A DNA stretch of 64,000 nucleotides from Eublepharis macularius (GCF_028583425.1 NC_072807.1:36833001-36897000); one strand, 5' to 3'. Shown: positions 44,801 through 56,110, counted from the stretch's first letter. Program-made: numbers and translations. The notes: generated by a model not told the origin, from the letters alone.

Positions 44801-46065
44801 ACAGGCATGAAGCAATATCACAGAGTCTTAGCCTTTGTGCAGCAATCACTGAGGTATGTGATTTCTATGGAAGACTTTCTGTGGGTTTTTTCCCTATGAA
44901 ATAGAAGTCAAGTATTTGATATTTGGGGGTTCAGTCCAGCATCTCTCTTCAGTTTAATTGTTTTCACAGTAGGAAACTACAAAGGAATGACCCCTAACAG
45001 GTTCTAAGCAAATGCCCTGAAGCAGAAACGAATTGTTTTAAAAGTTGCAAAGAAAAAATCTGCAGATTAGAATTGAAGATGTGTGAGAACAGGGCTTGAA
45101 AAGCATAGAAATGCATATGGAATTGTTTTCCAATTTTAAAAGAATTTCTCTTTAACCATGCATTTTTCTAAAAAGAAAAACAAAACAAAAACCTCTGATC
45201 TTTGATCGCAACACTGGATTAAAAATTGATCTATTTTGTGTCGGGATGAAAATTTCATAGTTATCCTTGTTTTGCATGCCCTTTCAAGGTTGTAGGGATG
45301 AAAGGTAAAAATTCTGCAAAGGCGAAGATACCTCTGCTTTCCTTCCTTTTTAGTTAGCTCCCATATAGGTTGGATTTTTCCAAGGAGAAACTTTTAAGAT
45401 TGGGAACTTATGCACTAAACCAGAAAGTACAGTTGTTGTCCAGCCGGGAACTCGTTCTTCCTTTTCTCATCAAGCTGCATCCGGGCGTACGAAGACTTGA
45501 GGCCTGCCGTTCCCCCCTTAGCAGGGCATCTGGAATAATCGGGGAGACAAAGGAAGGGTCACCGCAGATGCCAAAGACTTTAGGCCATGGTAGGTTGATT
45601 AATGATGTCATTAGGGAGGCACTAGAATGCAGAAGCCTCATGGAAGGTCAGACTTTCTGGACTCCGTTCCAGTGTCCAAGAATGTAAACAATACCTGAAA
45701 TGGGATTAAAATGACGAGACCCAGGGCCAGGTCTCCGATGAAGTCACTCAAGAAACTTGCTTGAGATAGCACAATGAGAGAGTCACAGCCAGGGAGTGCA
45801 TCTCTTTTTCTTGGAAGATGCTTCTTGTGAGAACTTCCCTCTCTCCTTTTTTGTTCAGTGCCCAGAGATGCACGCTTTGGAAATCAAAAACAACACCTTT
45901 GATTTGAACCTTGAAATCAGCAGGTATCCAAGGCAGACAGTTCAGAACAGCTGCAACATATTTGCATCGACCCACAATCTTCAGCACATATGCTGCCGTT
46001 TCAAGACTGTCTTCAAGGGCAGTCCCAGTAGTTGGGCATTGCAGTTGTCCAGCCTGGAAATCATA
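44801..46065. other. intergenic, mostly unique sequence
   Basis: 44830-45360 is A+T-rich and repeat-free. No exon was recognised. Confidence 0.4.
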
Positions 46066-46078
46066 TATGACAATAACT

Positions 46079-46250
46079 CCAGATGAGTAGCTGTGTTAGT
46101 CTGTCTGTAGCTGTAAAAAAGAACAAGAGTCCAGTAGTACCTATAAGACTAACAAAATTTGTGGTCGGGTATGAGCTTTTGTGAGTCACAGCTCACTTCT
46201 TCAGATACCTATCTGAAGAAGTGAGCTGTGACTCACGAAACCTCATACCC
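46079..46250 (+). mobile_element. snap-back retroposon with 13-bp duplication
   Basis: It is flanked by exact TATGACAATAACT at 46066-46078 and 46251-46263. The left arm 46167-46208 (GGGTATGAGCTTTTGTGAG onward) is folded onto the right arm 46210-46250, with almost no loop. The right arm stops inside the family sequence, which gives the clearest picture of an interrupted snap-back copy. Confidence 0.93.
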
Positions 46251-46263
46251 TATGACAATAACT

Positions 46264-46934
46264 AGCTCTCTGCTAACATCAGCTTGTGCTGCACAACTAA
46301 ATTCAAAGAATGCATCCATTTTGGAGCTTTGCCTTTATCTCTCCGTGTATCACATTTGAACTGTGACAAGTTTTGGTGCAGAAAAAAAGAAGGTCTTATG
46401 AGTAAATAACATGCCAGCCTCCAAAGAGAGGGAGAATTCACTCCCGGGCTTGTTTTACGAGACACTGACAGATCGCCAGTCAGATTTCACATTGACTCTT
46501 TCCATTTTTCATGTCTGCTGGTTTCAGATTCAATTTTCCTGGCGTGCGGGAGTATGAATCAAAGTCTCCTGATTGCCGTGGTGTTAAGCTTAGCACCTTT
46601 ATTGCGGTGGGAAGGCTGGTTTTCCTAATGCGATAGCTGCCTGAGCAGCAATAGGAGGCAACAGGAACGACACAAATCCCTCCAAAACTGGATCAGGGGA
46701 GCTATTCCTTCAGGCTCATTACCTTGTTATATCTGGATAGCTCGATGCTTTTAATGTCTGCAAGGCAGGAGGAAACATTTTTATCAGTGAGACCTAAGAA
46801 GATCCAATTGTGAGGGGGATGTACATGAGAAAAGCCGGATCAAACTCAAAGCCCAGCCAGGATTCTGGTTCCGGCAGCGGTCCATCCAGACGCCTTCAGG
46901 AACGGCCCTCGGTACAGTATTGTACTTACCTGTA
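46264..46934. other. intergenic sequence
   Basis: No recognised element. Confidence 0.4.
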
Positions 46935-47130
46935 ATCTATGCTCATCTGCAGGGTTTTATAGTCCGGGCACGGATTAGAGCAGTTTTATGTATCTGTCGT
47001 ATATTTTACTGTGATTTTATTGGATAGATATTATGTTTTGTATCGATTTTAATGGATGTAATTTGTGTATGGATGTGAACCACTTCCCGCTCTCAATTAA
47101 AGAGAAGAGGTATAAAACTCAAGTAAATGA
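46935..47130 (+). mobile_element. LINE 3'-UTR fragment
   Basis: GTGATTTTATTGGATAG, GTGTATGGATGTGAACCACT and an ATGAATGAAATGAATG tail resemble a plus-strand CR1/L2-type 3' end. Confidence 0.55.
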
Positions 47131-47140
47131 ATGAAATGAA

Positions 47141-47340
47141 TGACCTGGATAGCCCAAGAGAGCCTGATCGCTTCAGATCCCAGAAGCTAAGCAGGGTCCG
47201 CCTTGGTCAGTAATTGGATGGGAGACCTCCAACGAAGGCCAGGGTCGCAGAGGCAGGCAACGGCGAACCACCTTTGTTAGCCTCTTGCCATGAAAACCCC
47301 ACCAGGGGTTGCCATAAATCAACTATGACTTGAGGGCTGG
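47141..47340 (+). repeat. 5S rRNA-derived SINE
   Basis: CAGATCCCAGAAGCTAAGCA, GGGTCCGCCTTGGTCAGTA and TTGGATGGGAGACCTCC follow 5S rRNA. Then come the body GCAGAGGCAGGCAACGGCGA and the tail GGTTGCCATAAATCAACTAT. Confidence 0.9.
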
Positions 47341-47366
47341 ATTTCATTCACTTTCATGATGGCTAT

Positions 47367-47732
47367 GGAGGGAAAGTGGCATGGTATAGCCCAATCTCAT
47401 CAGATCTCAGAAGCTAAGCAGGGTCAGTATTTGGATGTGGGACCACCGAGGAAGACTCTGCAGAGGAAGGCACTGGCAAACCCCCTCTGCTTCTCACTTG
47501 CCTTGAGAGCCCCTTGCTGGGATTGGCATAAATCGGTTGCAAGTCCTGACTTGACATGGTATAGCCCGATCTTGTCAGATCTCAGAAGCTAAACAGGGTC
47601 AGTACTTGGATGGGAGACCACCACAGAAGACTTTGCAGAGGAAGGCACTGACAAGCCACCTCTGATACTCACTTGCCTTGAAAGCCCCTTGCTGGGGTCA
47701 ATTTGTTGTGACTTGATGGGACTTTACACACA
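47367..47732 (+). repeat. dimeric 5S rRNA-derived SINE
   Basis: Two head-to-tail units, 47376-47555 and 47556-47732, each start GCATGGTATAGCC or a near variant. Each carries the 5S-like TCAGATCTCAGAAGCTAA and the body AGAGGAAGGCACTG. The pair as a whole is flanked by the exact 12-bp direct repeat CATGATGGCTAT at 47355-47366 and 47733-47744. The tail ends TTTACACACA. Confidence 0.9.
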
Positions 47733-47834
47733 CATGATGGCTATTATCTGCAAAAAAGCCATTCCTCCATGAATTTATCTAGTATCTTTTACTGGCCACT
47801 GATAATCCCACAAGCTGGGGATATACATTGACAC

Positions 47835-48030
47835 ATAAACATGCTTTATAATGAATCAAACCATCGGTCCATAAAGGTCAATGTTATCTATTCGGACTGG
47901 CAGTGGCTCTCCAAGGTCTCAGGCAGAAGTCTTTCATAACACCTATTACCCGATCCTTTTAACTGGACATGCTGGACCACTGAACATGGAACCCCCTGTA
48001 TGCAATGCTTATGTTCTACCGTAAGGCCCA
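47835..48030 (-). repeat. tRNA-derived SINE (GTGGCTCA family)
   Basis: TCAAACCATCGGTCCATAAA, CAGTGGCTCTCCAAGGTCTC, CGATCCTTTTAACTGGACAT and ACCCCCTGTATGCAATGCTT are the reversed family order. The tRNA head is weak. Confidence 0.7.
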
Positions 48031-48039
48031 TATATACAC

Positions 48040-48180
48040 ACAGCTCTCTGGAGCTCTCTCAGCCCCACCCACCTCACAGGGTGTTTTGTTGTGGGGATAA
48101 TAATGACATACTTTGTAAACCACTCTGAGTGATCGTTATGTTGTTCTGACGGGCGATATATAAATTGAATGTTATTATTA
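48040..48180 (+). repeat. 3' part of the GTGTAGTGG tRNA-SINE
   Basis: GAGCTCTCTCAGCCCCACCC, CACCTCACAGGGTGTTTTG and GACGGGCGATATATAAATTG match the 3' half of 36145-36390. Confidence 0.85.
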
Positions 48181-48358
48181 TATATAAATTGAATGCCTCT
48201 GGATTGCTTAGGTTCTAACTAGGGATGGCATGCACAGCCAAAGATAAATGCTAGCATAGCCCATACACTTTGGGTGCAGATAGTAGAAGTTACTGAAACT
48301 TTTTGAGTTGCAATAATTCTAGAGTAAGTGCTTAGGGGTTCACTGGAAGATCAAACAT

Positions 48359-48727
48359 TAGAGGTGGGCACAAACCAAAATACAAACCGAAGTTCATCAC
48401 AAACCAGGCCAGTTCATGATTCGCGAACTAGTGGTTCGTGGGTGCTTTATTTTCTCATGAACCGTGATGAATTTTAGCCCAGTTTGTTTGATTCATATTT
48501 GGTTCATCACTGCAGACAGCCTGGCACCAATCAATAAGTTTCCTAGGCAACGGGGAGCGAGGGATGGATTCTCTGCAGACCTTCTGCTGACCCGGAAGTG
48601 ACATTTTCACAAACCGAACAAACCGGTTCATAAACCAGGGCAAGTACGTGAAAGTGTGTGGTTCGTGGAACATGACAAAACCACGAACCGCACAGTTCGG
48701 AATTTTCCCAGTTCGTGCCTATCTCTA
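48359..48727. mobile_element. hAT MITE (TAGAGATGGGCAC family)
   Basis: It runs from TAGAGGTGGGCACAAACC to GTTCGTGCCTATCTCTA (369 bp). Flanking 8-mers TCAAACAT and GCAAACAT differ at one base, a probable target duplication. The interior is shared with 10299-10702. Confidence 0.9.
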
Positions 48728-48779
48728 GCAAACATTCAACATACTTGCAATGATTAAAGAGGAAGACTGTTATAGTTAA

Positions 48780-48880
48780 AACAAAATTTGAATCCAGTAG
48801 CACATTAGAGACCGACAAAATTTTCTAAGATATCAGCTTTCATGAGTCAAAGCTCGCTTTGTCAGATACAGGAACTGTAA
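48780..48880 (+). repeat. snap-back family relic
   Basis: GAATCCAGTAGCACATTAGA, TATCAGCTTTCATGAGTC and GCTTTGTCAGATACAGG are diverged arm sequence. Confidence 0.6.
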
Positions 48881-50775
48881 TGGACAGTTTGCTAACATAC
48901 CTTGCACCAGAAGGCAGGGCGGGCTGTTGGCAAGGAAATGGATATCCATAAAGCAGGTGGAGAAGAGCCTTCAGAAGTGGACAACCGGGAGAAATTATGG
49001 CCAGGCATCTGCCACGAGAGCCGGCACAATATACAAGCTCCTCCTTTATTTCAGAAGTGAAACATTACCGAAGATGGCTTTCGCCCTGCGTGGAACTGGT
49101 GGTAGCACATTCTCACAGTTCTAGATGATTGCACCTCCATTTAGTCATGGCAAAATTGCTTAGGAGTCCCACACACGGCAACAGTCCGGGCATCAAATGC
49201 TAGCCCCATAGTTAAGGACACACCTTGTTAAACATGCAAATTGCAAACAAAATTAAACAGAATTTCTCTCTCTCTCTTTCTCTGGTCTCGCCTCCAGTCC
49301 TTCATGGGAGAACATCAATGCTCCTTAGCTTAGGGCCATTACCAAGTTAACTTGTTGGTTAATAATAAATTGTTTAGCAGGGTACCAGCAGTTCTTGGGG
49401 TGATGTGTATATCACGTCACGCAGCAGCTCTAGAGAGACCTAGATTTGAATCCATTCTGAGTTACTAATTGATTGCCATTTAAGTTGTTGCCCTGAACTT
49501 CATGTAGAAACTTTGTGCTCTTCTCTTGTTGGAAGCCTGTATCATAATCATGGTTAGAATCTCCAGTACTCATTTGCCACACTGGCCAATAAGAAGTCTG
49601 TTACTGCAATTAAATGGTATCATAGAATCAGGCTGCTCTCTGCCCACGATGCTGTGTCTAGGGATATTTCCAAAGTTCTCCCCCACTCCAAATTCCCCCC
49701 TGGATTTTGTTTTTTCTGTGATGCATTACTGATTACCATTTGTTAATTTAAAATGCATGTTGGCATGAGGAAGGAGAAGGTGGCGTGAAAATATTTAATT
49801 CGTTCACAGGAGGATAAAAATGAGGAGGTTTAAGGTGAGATAAGAGAGAATCAAATTGTTCCCAGTTGTAATCCTAATTACATTTATTTGGGGGAAGGTA
49901 AAGACCAAATAGAGAGTGATTCTGTAGTGGAAAATATTATGCAAAATTTAAAACGGTGAGTTAAAAACGCAGGGAGCAAGACTACTGGCCTCGCTAAAAC
50001 TTATTTCTTCATAGACATGCAAAGTCGTCATAACTTTTGTTTGATTCCAACGATATTTCCAGAAAAGAACAATTGGCTTTGGAGGAAAATGTGGGATTCA
50101 GTAAAGAATTTAATTACCTTGGCAGCAAGCTTTTCGAGCTGTAGGTGTCTTCTGGTCCAGTGGAAATTCTCCCAAATTGTGTGTGATGTGTGTGTGTTAT
50201 ATATCTAGGCCATTAAAAGTTTAGCCGAGCCCCAGATGCTCCATCAGTAACTGGAGGGGAAAAAATCATCTTTGTATGAAGCATGTATTAGAATCACATT
50301 ACTGAAACCTCTCACTTGGCTTCTAAAATGATTTCTAACGTTTCTTCTGAATGTTTTTTAAGGGCTGAGTGCCATATCCAGTCAACTGGAAGGCAGTGTC
50401 TAATGTTCACAAGCCAAGTATTGTTCGCATTTTATGCTTTCTGTAAATCGTCAAACAATTTGTCTCGCTAATGTCTAAAAAGCAAGAGACGACAGCTCAG
50501 CTCTATACAATACTGTTCAAAAGACAATACTCAAACAAATCGACAAGCAGGTCCCAACAAGGCCCGAAGAATTGGCTTGCTGAGTTACATGATTTACCTG
50601 GCTGATGGTCAGGGATGAAAAGATGTTCCCAGTTTCATTTCTTTTTAAATGGTTAATATTTTGGTCAAGGGTTTCAAAACTCTGTTTATTGCTTTTCCAT
50701 TTGCTACATATTTATCCCGCCGTCATTCCAAGATATTTTACTCAGTGAATCCACATACCTTTCTACTGCAGTCCT
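48881..50775. other. intergenic, mostly unique sequence
   Basis: A CT-rich tract lies at 49265-49284. 49740-50610 is repeat-free; its last part, around 50330-50600, has no frame and little simple sequence, so it is a modest regulatory candidate. Confidence 0.4.
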
Positions 50776-50779
50776 TAAA

Positions 50780-51130
50780 ATTCTGGAAGGTAGGTCACTC
50801 CAGCTATTCCCATAATGCGTATTGAGGGAATAGAAGCAGACACGGTTACCTCAAGTGGTCTAGCACCTTCAAGCACAGCGGAAACAAGATTTGAACTGGA
50901 GACTCCAGAGCTCAGACCATTAACCATTAAATGTATAGGAGTGGATCTTAGGGCACGTGGTAGCGTTGCCAGCACTGCTTTGGCAAATGCTGGGAGATTT
51001 TGAGGGCAGTGCCTGGGGAGGGTGGATTTTGGCAGAGGATGTGACACCACTTCAAGGTGACGCTCTAGGAATTTCCCCTTAATCTCTAAGGTAAAGACCA
51101 TAGACACAGGGAGAAATTCCTAGTGTATTG
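50780..51130. repeat. MITE-like repeat, inverted centre
   Basis: CTAGGAATTTCCCCTTAATC and GGGAGAAATTCCTAG surround AAGGTAAAGACCATAGACA. The left part has AGCGTTGCCAGCACTG. It is related to 29505-29695. Confidence 0.5.
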
Positions 51131-51529
51131 GTATGGAGGCCACTTTCCAGCCTCTTTTCTCCTCCCACTCCTCAGTTTCTCAAGAGCAGGGGATTGGGGC
51201 TGAAGGTGGAGCAAATGGCAAGCTTAGAACATGGCTATGATTAGTCTGATTTGCGTTGTTGCTTGTAAAGGAGAACACACACACACACTTTTTTTCACCT
51301 GTTTAGCCCTATTCTCTGGTTGCTCTGGAGGTTCCAACCGATGCTCTATGTCTTATCTAAAGACTTAGTAACCTCTCCTCTAAAGATTTAGGAAGTTGTG
51401 TAAGACCAAACTACATAGGAGTGCTCTGACCACTCTACGAGTACTGGGATTTTCCCGATTTGAAATATTTGGCCAGAAGGTAGGTATGCAATAGTAGTGG
51501 GGGGGCACTTTTTGTCTTATTTTTGCCGT

Positions 51530-51625
51530 ACAATTTTACATTGTTGTTTGGTTTTAGTTTTGTAAGCCGCTTTGAAACCTGCTTTGCAGGAGGATAGCCT
51601 GGAGAAAATGTTTTAAAGAAATGAT
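51530..51625 (+). mobile_element. LINE 3'-end fragment
   Basis: TTTTGTAAGCCGCTTTGAAA, AGGAGGATAGCCTGGAG and TTTTAAAGAAATGA are a typical CR1/L2-type terminal sequence. Confidence 0.6.
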
Positions 51626-51654
51626 CTGGCTAAATAAGCTATTATTTAATATTG

Positions 51655-51858
51655 GTACCTTTCCTGGTGCCTGCTCCGGTCAGGTTTCTGGGAGTGGTGC
51701 GGTAGGGATCTTGACTTGGATGGAGGAGAGCCTGCTGGCCCCACGAACATGTTTGTGAACAGGGCCATGTTCGTGGTTGTCCGTGAGTCCCTGTTCATGG
51801 ATGGCAACGAAGAACGAACGTCATGTTCGGTTTTTGTTTCTGTCCGTGCTCATCTCTA
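51655..51858 (-). mobile_element. end fragment of the long hAT MITE
   Basis: Its reverse complement matches 37598-37805, including the terminus (GTGCTCATCTCTA at 51846-51858). The other end is truncated. Confidence 0.82.
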
Positions 51859-51869
51859 CCCATGACCCT

Positions 51870-51975
51870 TAAAAGCTTATGCCTTGAAAATCTTGTTGAC
51901 CTTCAAGGTGCTACTGGACTCAGATCTTGTTCTTCCATCGCAGAGCAACAAGGCTCTCCACCTGAAACTGCCCCA
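51870..51975 (-). repeat. half of a fold-back repeat
   Basis: AAAAGCTTATGCCTTGAAAA, TTCAAGGTGCTACTGGACTC and ACAAGGCTCTCCACCTGAAA form the right arm only. Confidence 0.65.
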
Positions 51976-51994
51976 AAGGAATAATTCACAGAAG

Positions 51995-54900
51995 GAGATG
52001 TTTCTTTAATGTCTTTATTTTTTCCCCCACAATAATAAAAAATAAATTAGTCATAAACAAAAATAGCAAACATTTTTTTTCCTCCCTTTGGAGTATATGT
52101 ATACATTATGAAATGATGCTGTACAGAATTGGTTCAGGCAAATGGCTGGGCATATATATATTCCTGAACTTGTCGATAAGTCCTTTAACGCATTCCTTCT
52201 CCCCACTTTTCAATTCATTTTGCAGAAGTGGTGGATATTATTGTGAAATAAAGGAACCATTAACTATGGATTTACAGTATGATATATATATATATATATT
52301 ATATATAAGCCAATGTGGTCTAAAATCTCCAGAGCAAAAGCTGGTTAGTATTGCCAAAAGAACTGGACAGAATTGTAGATGGAATATATCAATAAATACA
52401 TTTGTTTTAAAGTCCCTTTTTGAAAAAAAAAATCTCATTCTAAATAATAGAACTATTTTGACGCAGTGGCTTGTTCCATATAGACATAGCTCAGAATACA
52501 TACTTTCCTATAAACATCTTGTATTTACAAATATAAAAAATAAGTTATAACAAAGTATATCCTTCCTTGTAAGTGGGTAGACTGCATTCATTTGGGGCAT
52601 ATAAAAACAGGGTTTGTTCTGCTTGCCAACTCAGACTTGGGGGAGGAGCCTGGGGAGGGCGAAGTTTCAGAATTCTAGGAGAAGTCTGGGTCCTACCTGG
52701 AGGATGGAAACCCTAGGTAATCTTTTGTGTTTCCATGGGTTGCATCCTTGTTCAACCAATCCTGAGGTTTTCAAGAATTCAATGTTTGGAGGGGACAACC
52801 TTCCCCAAGCAAAACCCCCCAAATCTGTGAGCCTCGGCCTTTTCAGTTCCCTCTCCTACCAAAGTAATATTGAATTATTTTTGTAAAGGGAACAGGTTAA
52901 CCAGCATCAGGGGGAACAGTTAAAACATAAGAGAGAATCTTCTTGCAATTACAAATAACTGTCTTCCCCCAGTCATTTCTTACCAAGCATTACGACCGTC
53001 ATTGTTTCCTCTGCATCCCAGTTCAATGTGGAAAGCAGAAAAAACTAGCATTGTTAGTATCATTCCTGTCCAAAAAAACAAGAATAAAATAATGGTTATG
53101 AGTTACGCGATTTCCTGTCTCCTGCATTTAATGAGCGCTTCCTGCTGGTTACTTTCTCCCTCTCGCACCTTTGCAAAGGTAAAGTTTTGTTAATTTGGAA
53201 GGTCGGACTTGATGTCTGGGTCTGAATCAAATGGGATCAGGCTTTTAAATGGGGGTGGGTAGAGTTCACATTGTCTCTTCTTCCATTTGAAACCCATCAC
53301 TGTCAATATCCTTGCAGGAAGGCCTGCTTCTTTTGGCACCTGCATCAAAAGTTAATAGCAACTGATTAGATGTTAAGTTACGGCAATAGGGTAGCATATG
53401 GGCAGAGACCTCCCTAAGTAAGCCTCACCATTTTCAGTCTCCTCTGATGCAAAAGAAGGCATGAAAGGCAAGCATTCTTAGCAGAGAGTGGAAAAGAGGG
53501 GGCAATTGCTTTGCCCACAAAGGTTAGGAATGAAACAGATTGGCCGTTGACATGCAATTTGTTAACTTTGACACATCAGTGAAGAAGGGGACAGAAGGCT
53601 TAAAATACTTGCTTGTTTATGACAAGTGTATTGCAGTTGTTGAAAAACAAAAGTATTCTGTAGGAATTTGGGGAGGGGGAGAACTATTGGATTGGATAGA
53701 TCTGCTCACGGTGGTGTTCTTCCTCCAGCGCAAGCCAGCAGAAAGCTCCCTGGGCCAGAGGGAAAAGTCACTTTTAGCAGAAAAGTTTCATAGGGTACAA
53801 GCAATGGCCAGCAGCTGGATCTTTTCCAAGGAAGGCCATATAATTGTGGCAGTGCAAATCGCCACAAGTGGGATCTTAGCAAAGTTTCCCTTCTGGGAAT
53901 CCCTTTCAGGAGGTGCAGAGAATGAAAGGGATGGGTTGAACATCAGTAAGGGTACCTTTTCACACTTTAAACTTCAGTGAGAGCACCAGAAAACGCCCCC
54001 AAAACAGATTGCATCAGGGGAATAAGTACCATAAACTCTGCCATCATGAATTCGAGAGTGCACACATATACAACCTTTTTCTCAGTTAGAAGAGGCACTT
54101 TGCACTCTGTTGGTATTCTCCAAAGCAACCCCCTCTCCTCACATTTTCAGTGCCGTCTTGGTCCATGACAAAACCCAAATAGGGAGAAACACCTTGCTGC
54201 CCTTTATTGGGACCCACTTAACATCACAAAGCAATGAATGAGCTTTTGAGTTTAAAAAAAAAATCTTCACGCTCAATGTTAAAGGAGAAAGGAGGAAGGA
54301 ACAACGGGGCAGGAGGCTGGTAAAGTGCCCAGGGTAAGCAATCCCTAGAGACCACTGCACGCCCCCTATTTCTTCTATCTTTGTATTGGTGGTATTTTTT
54401 GTTTCAATTCCATACTTTTTGCTGTTTTCTAATGTTTATTGTATGGTTTGTATCTATGTAAACCATTTGCATGGTATTTATACATTGTATATAAACTATA
54501 CAATAAAATACCATGTCTTTTACACATATAATCATGATTAACTGACCTACCCAATAACATTAAAAAATGCACATTTTATGGGGAACTTTTGTGTGAAAAT
54601 TGCACAAAAACCAGTTTGCTTTGGACACAGGATAGCGGGAATCAGAAGAGGGACGGGGAAGGTGGAATCAGAGGGACTGAGAAACTGGAAATAAACCTTA
54701 TCCACAATACATTACTGTTCAAGACGGTAATTCAGAAAGTTAATGCAGAGTTCAACTAGCATCGAGTGCTAAAGGTGTGCACCAAGTCTTCTGGGACCAA
54801 GAACAATGGCTGCTCTCCCTCTGAAAATATAAAAAACTGGCAGTTATTTGGATCTGTCTCTAGTGCAAGTCGGAATATGGGGCCTTGGAAAGCAGAGAAC

Positions 54901-55307
54901 AAAAAGACAAGAAGAAACGAGCTGGTGGAAGAGGCCTTCAGTTCCCCAAAGCTAGATCCCTGCTTTTGTGATGTTTAGTTGTTCCTAATAAAGGCAGTAT
55001 CTTGCTGTCCAGAATGGATTATTGCCGTAGATGCATACTGGTGTGAGCTCCCTTTATCGTACAAGGCACATTCTCAATGGGCTGAGCCCAGTGCTGTGTA
55101 AAAAAAGCACATGGTTTTACAGTGTACATTTCCAAAAGACAGAAAGTCCCAACACAGTGCTTGTGAATTGTTGTCGCGTAGGTGTGAGCGAACCACAATG
55201 CTTGAGGTGTTCACCTAGTACAAAAAGAGTCTTTTTTGAGACTCCGATGCAGTCCAGGCAGCCCATAAATGACTGCAGAAGTCAGAGGTGGAGAACGGGA
55301 GCCGTTG
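51995..55307 (-). other. THSD4: probable THSD4 3' untranslated region
   Basis: This is the sequence downstream of the TAA at 55308-55310. It is A+T-rich and contains only one recognisable repeat relic (52621-52715, reversed TAGGGTTGCC MITE), in contrast with the repeat cluster just beyond 51975. The proposed end is set by the AATAAA at 52014-52019. Nearer AATAAA hexamers at 54203-54208 and 54435-54440 could give shorter forms. The frames on the plus strand here, such as 52113-52550, are shadows. A UTR of about 3.3 kb would not be unusual, since human THSD4 also has a long one as I recall. The extent is inference. Confidence 0.5.
52014..52019 (-). terminator. THSD4: candidate THSD4 poly(A) signal
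   Basis: AATAAA on the minus strand, followed about 20-30 bases later by a T/G-rich stretch (TCTCCTTCTGTG). It is the last such hexamer before the dense repeats. Confidence 0.45.
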
Positions 55308-55450
55308 TTATCTGCGTCCCAGAAACCCTGACTGCCTGTTGGCGACCCTCAAGCAAGAGGCACAGCAAGCTGTCTTATAGTAGGTGTAAACGCAGAGCCG
55401 GGCTTGCACCACCACGTTGCAGTTATAATATTTATCTTTGCAGTTTTCAT
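55308..55450 (-). CDS. THSD4: THSD4, terminal coding exon (PLAC domain)
   Basis: The last coding exon of a secreted ADAMTS-like matrix protein. It opens after a good acceptor (CTGTGTGTTTCTTTCCAG) with AT, the last two bases of an Asp codon, then encodes 46 residues and a TAA at 55308-55310. The six cysteines (ENC, YNC, RLC, ACC, ASC) form a PLAC domain, the usual C-terminal module of this family. The words VVVQARLCVY, YYKTACCASC and RVANRQSGFLG match THSD4 best; ADAMTSL2 and ADAMTSL4 PLAC domains are the main alternatives. THSD4 (ADAMTSL6) is known to bind fibrillin-1 and promote microfibril assembly outside the cell. The exon has no break or missing cysteine. The next coding piece is at 60059-60203, across a 4.6-kb intron with matching phase. 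Confidence 0.9.
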
Positions 55451-55830
55451 CTGGAAAGAAACACACAGTAAAAAAGCAGGCCTTATACGGTAGATGCATA
55501 CGTTTAAAAAGAGAGCTTCTTGTCATAATTTAGTATGACCAAGAGACAACACAGCTCGTTCATAGTACTGTCAACTTACCACTGGTGATCTGTGCGCTTC
55601 ATCAAAGAGCTGACCGGCTCACTGTTGTGCATGATACCAGGCTATTGCTCAAACATCAGGAGTTCAAGATACAATGTGGTACAATGTGGCAAATTTTGGC
55701 AGTGTCTCTGAAGCCAAAGCATTATTGCACTGAACTCTGAACATGCACAGTTCATTGGACTGTTCAGAGTCATCATCTTATCTATGTCTTTCCCTACCCT
55801 CTGCTTTATCAAAGCATTCATGCCATTGAT

Positions 55831-56110
55831 AAAACACTGCAAAAAAGCAATCTGGACATGACCATATGTACAACTGCATCAAGATTCTTTTTAGGCAGTA
55901 CTGCAATGATACCATGTTTGACTGTGAGGGGGTTGGTATCACACTACCCAAAAAGAATCTTGATGCAAGCATACATGCAGTCATGTCAAAATTGCTTTTT
56001 TGCAGTGTTTTTTCAACAGCATGTATGCTTTATTAATGGAAGATTCTTATTAGGCAACACTGTAATCATGCAATGTTTAGTTCTGTGCTTTAGTACCACA
56101 TTGCCCACAA
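55831..56110. repeat. two adjacent hairpins within the last intron
   Basis: Left arm ACACTGCAAAAAAGCAAT, TGCATCAAGATTCTTTTT (55838-55898) is mirrored by AAAAAGAATCTTGATGCA and ATTGCTTTTTTGCAGTGT (55950-56010). A second, weaker pair follows: AGATTCTTATTAGGCAACA against CATTGCCCACAAAGAATC. The type is unknown; it could be a small DNA transposon. Confidence 0.75.

Noticed and set aside
47141..47732. Possible 5S rRNA gene cluster
   Set aside because: Only the internal promoter-like part of 5S is present, joined to a SINE body and tail with target duplications; none is a complete 5S gene.
52113..52550. 145-codon plus-strand frame
   Set aside because: It runs through A+T-rich 3' UTR and an AT dinucleotide tract (52281-52307); a run of Tyr-Ile comes from the repeat.
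53540..53980. 146-codon plus-strand frame
   Set aside because: It lies antisense in the probable THSD4 3' UTR and has no recognisable domain or coding bias by eye.
55031..55471. 146-codon plus-strand frame over the PLAC exon
   Set aside because: It is the antisense shadow of the real minus-strand exon.
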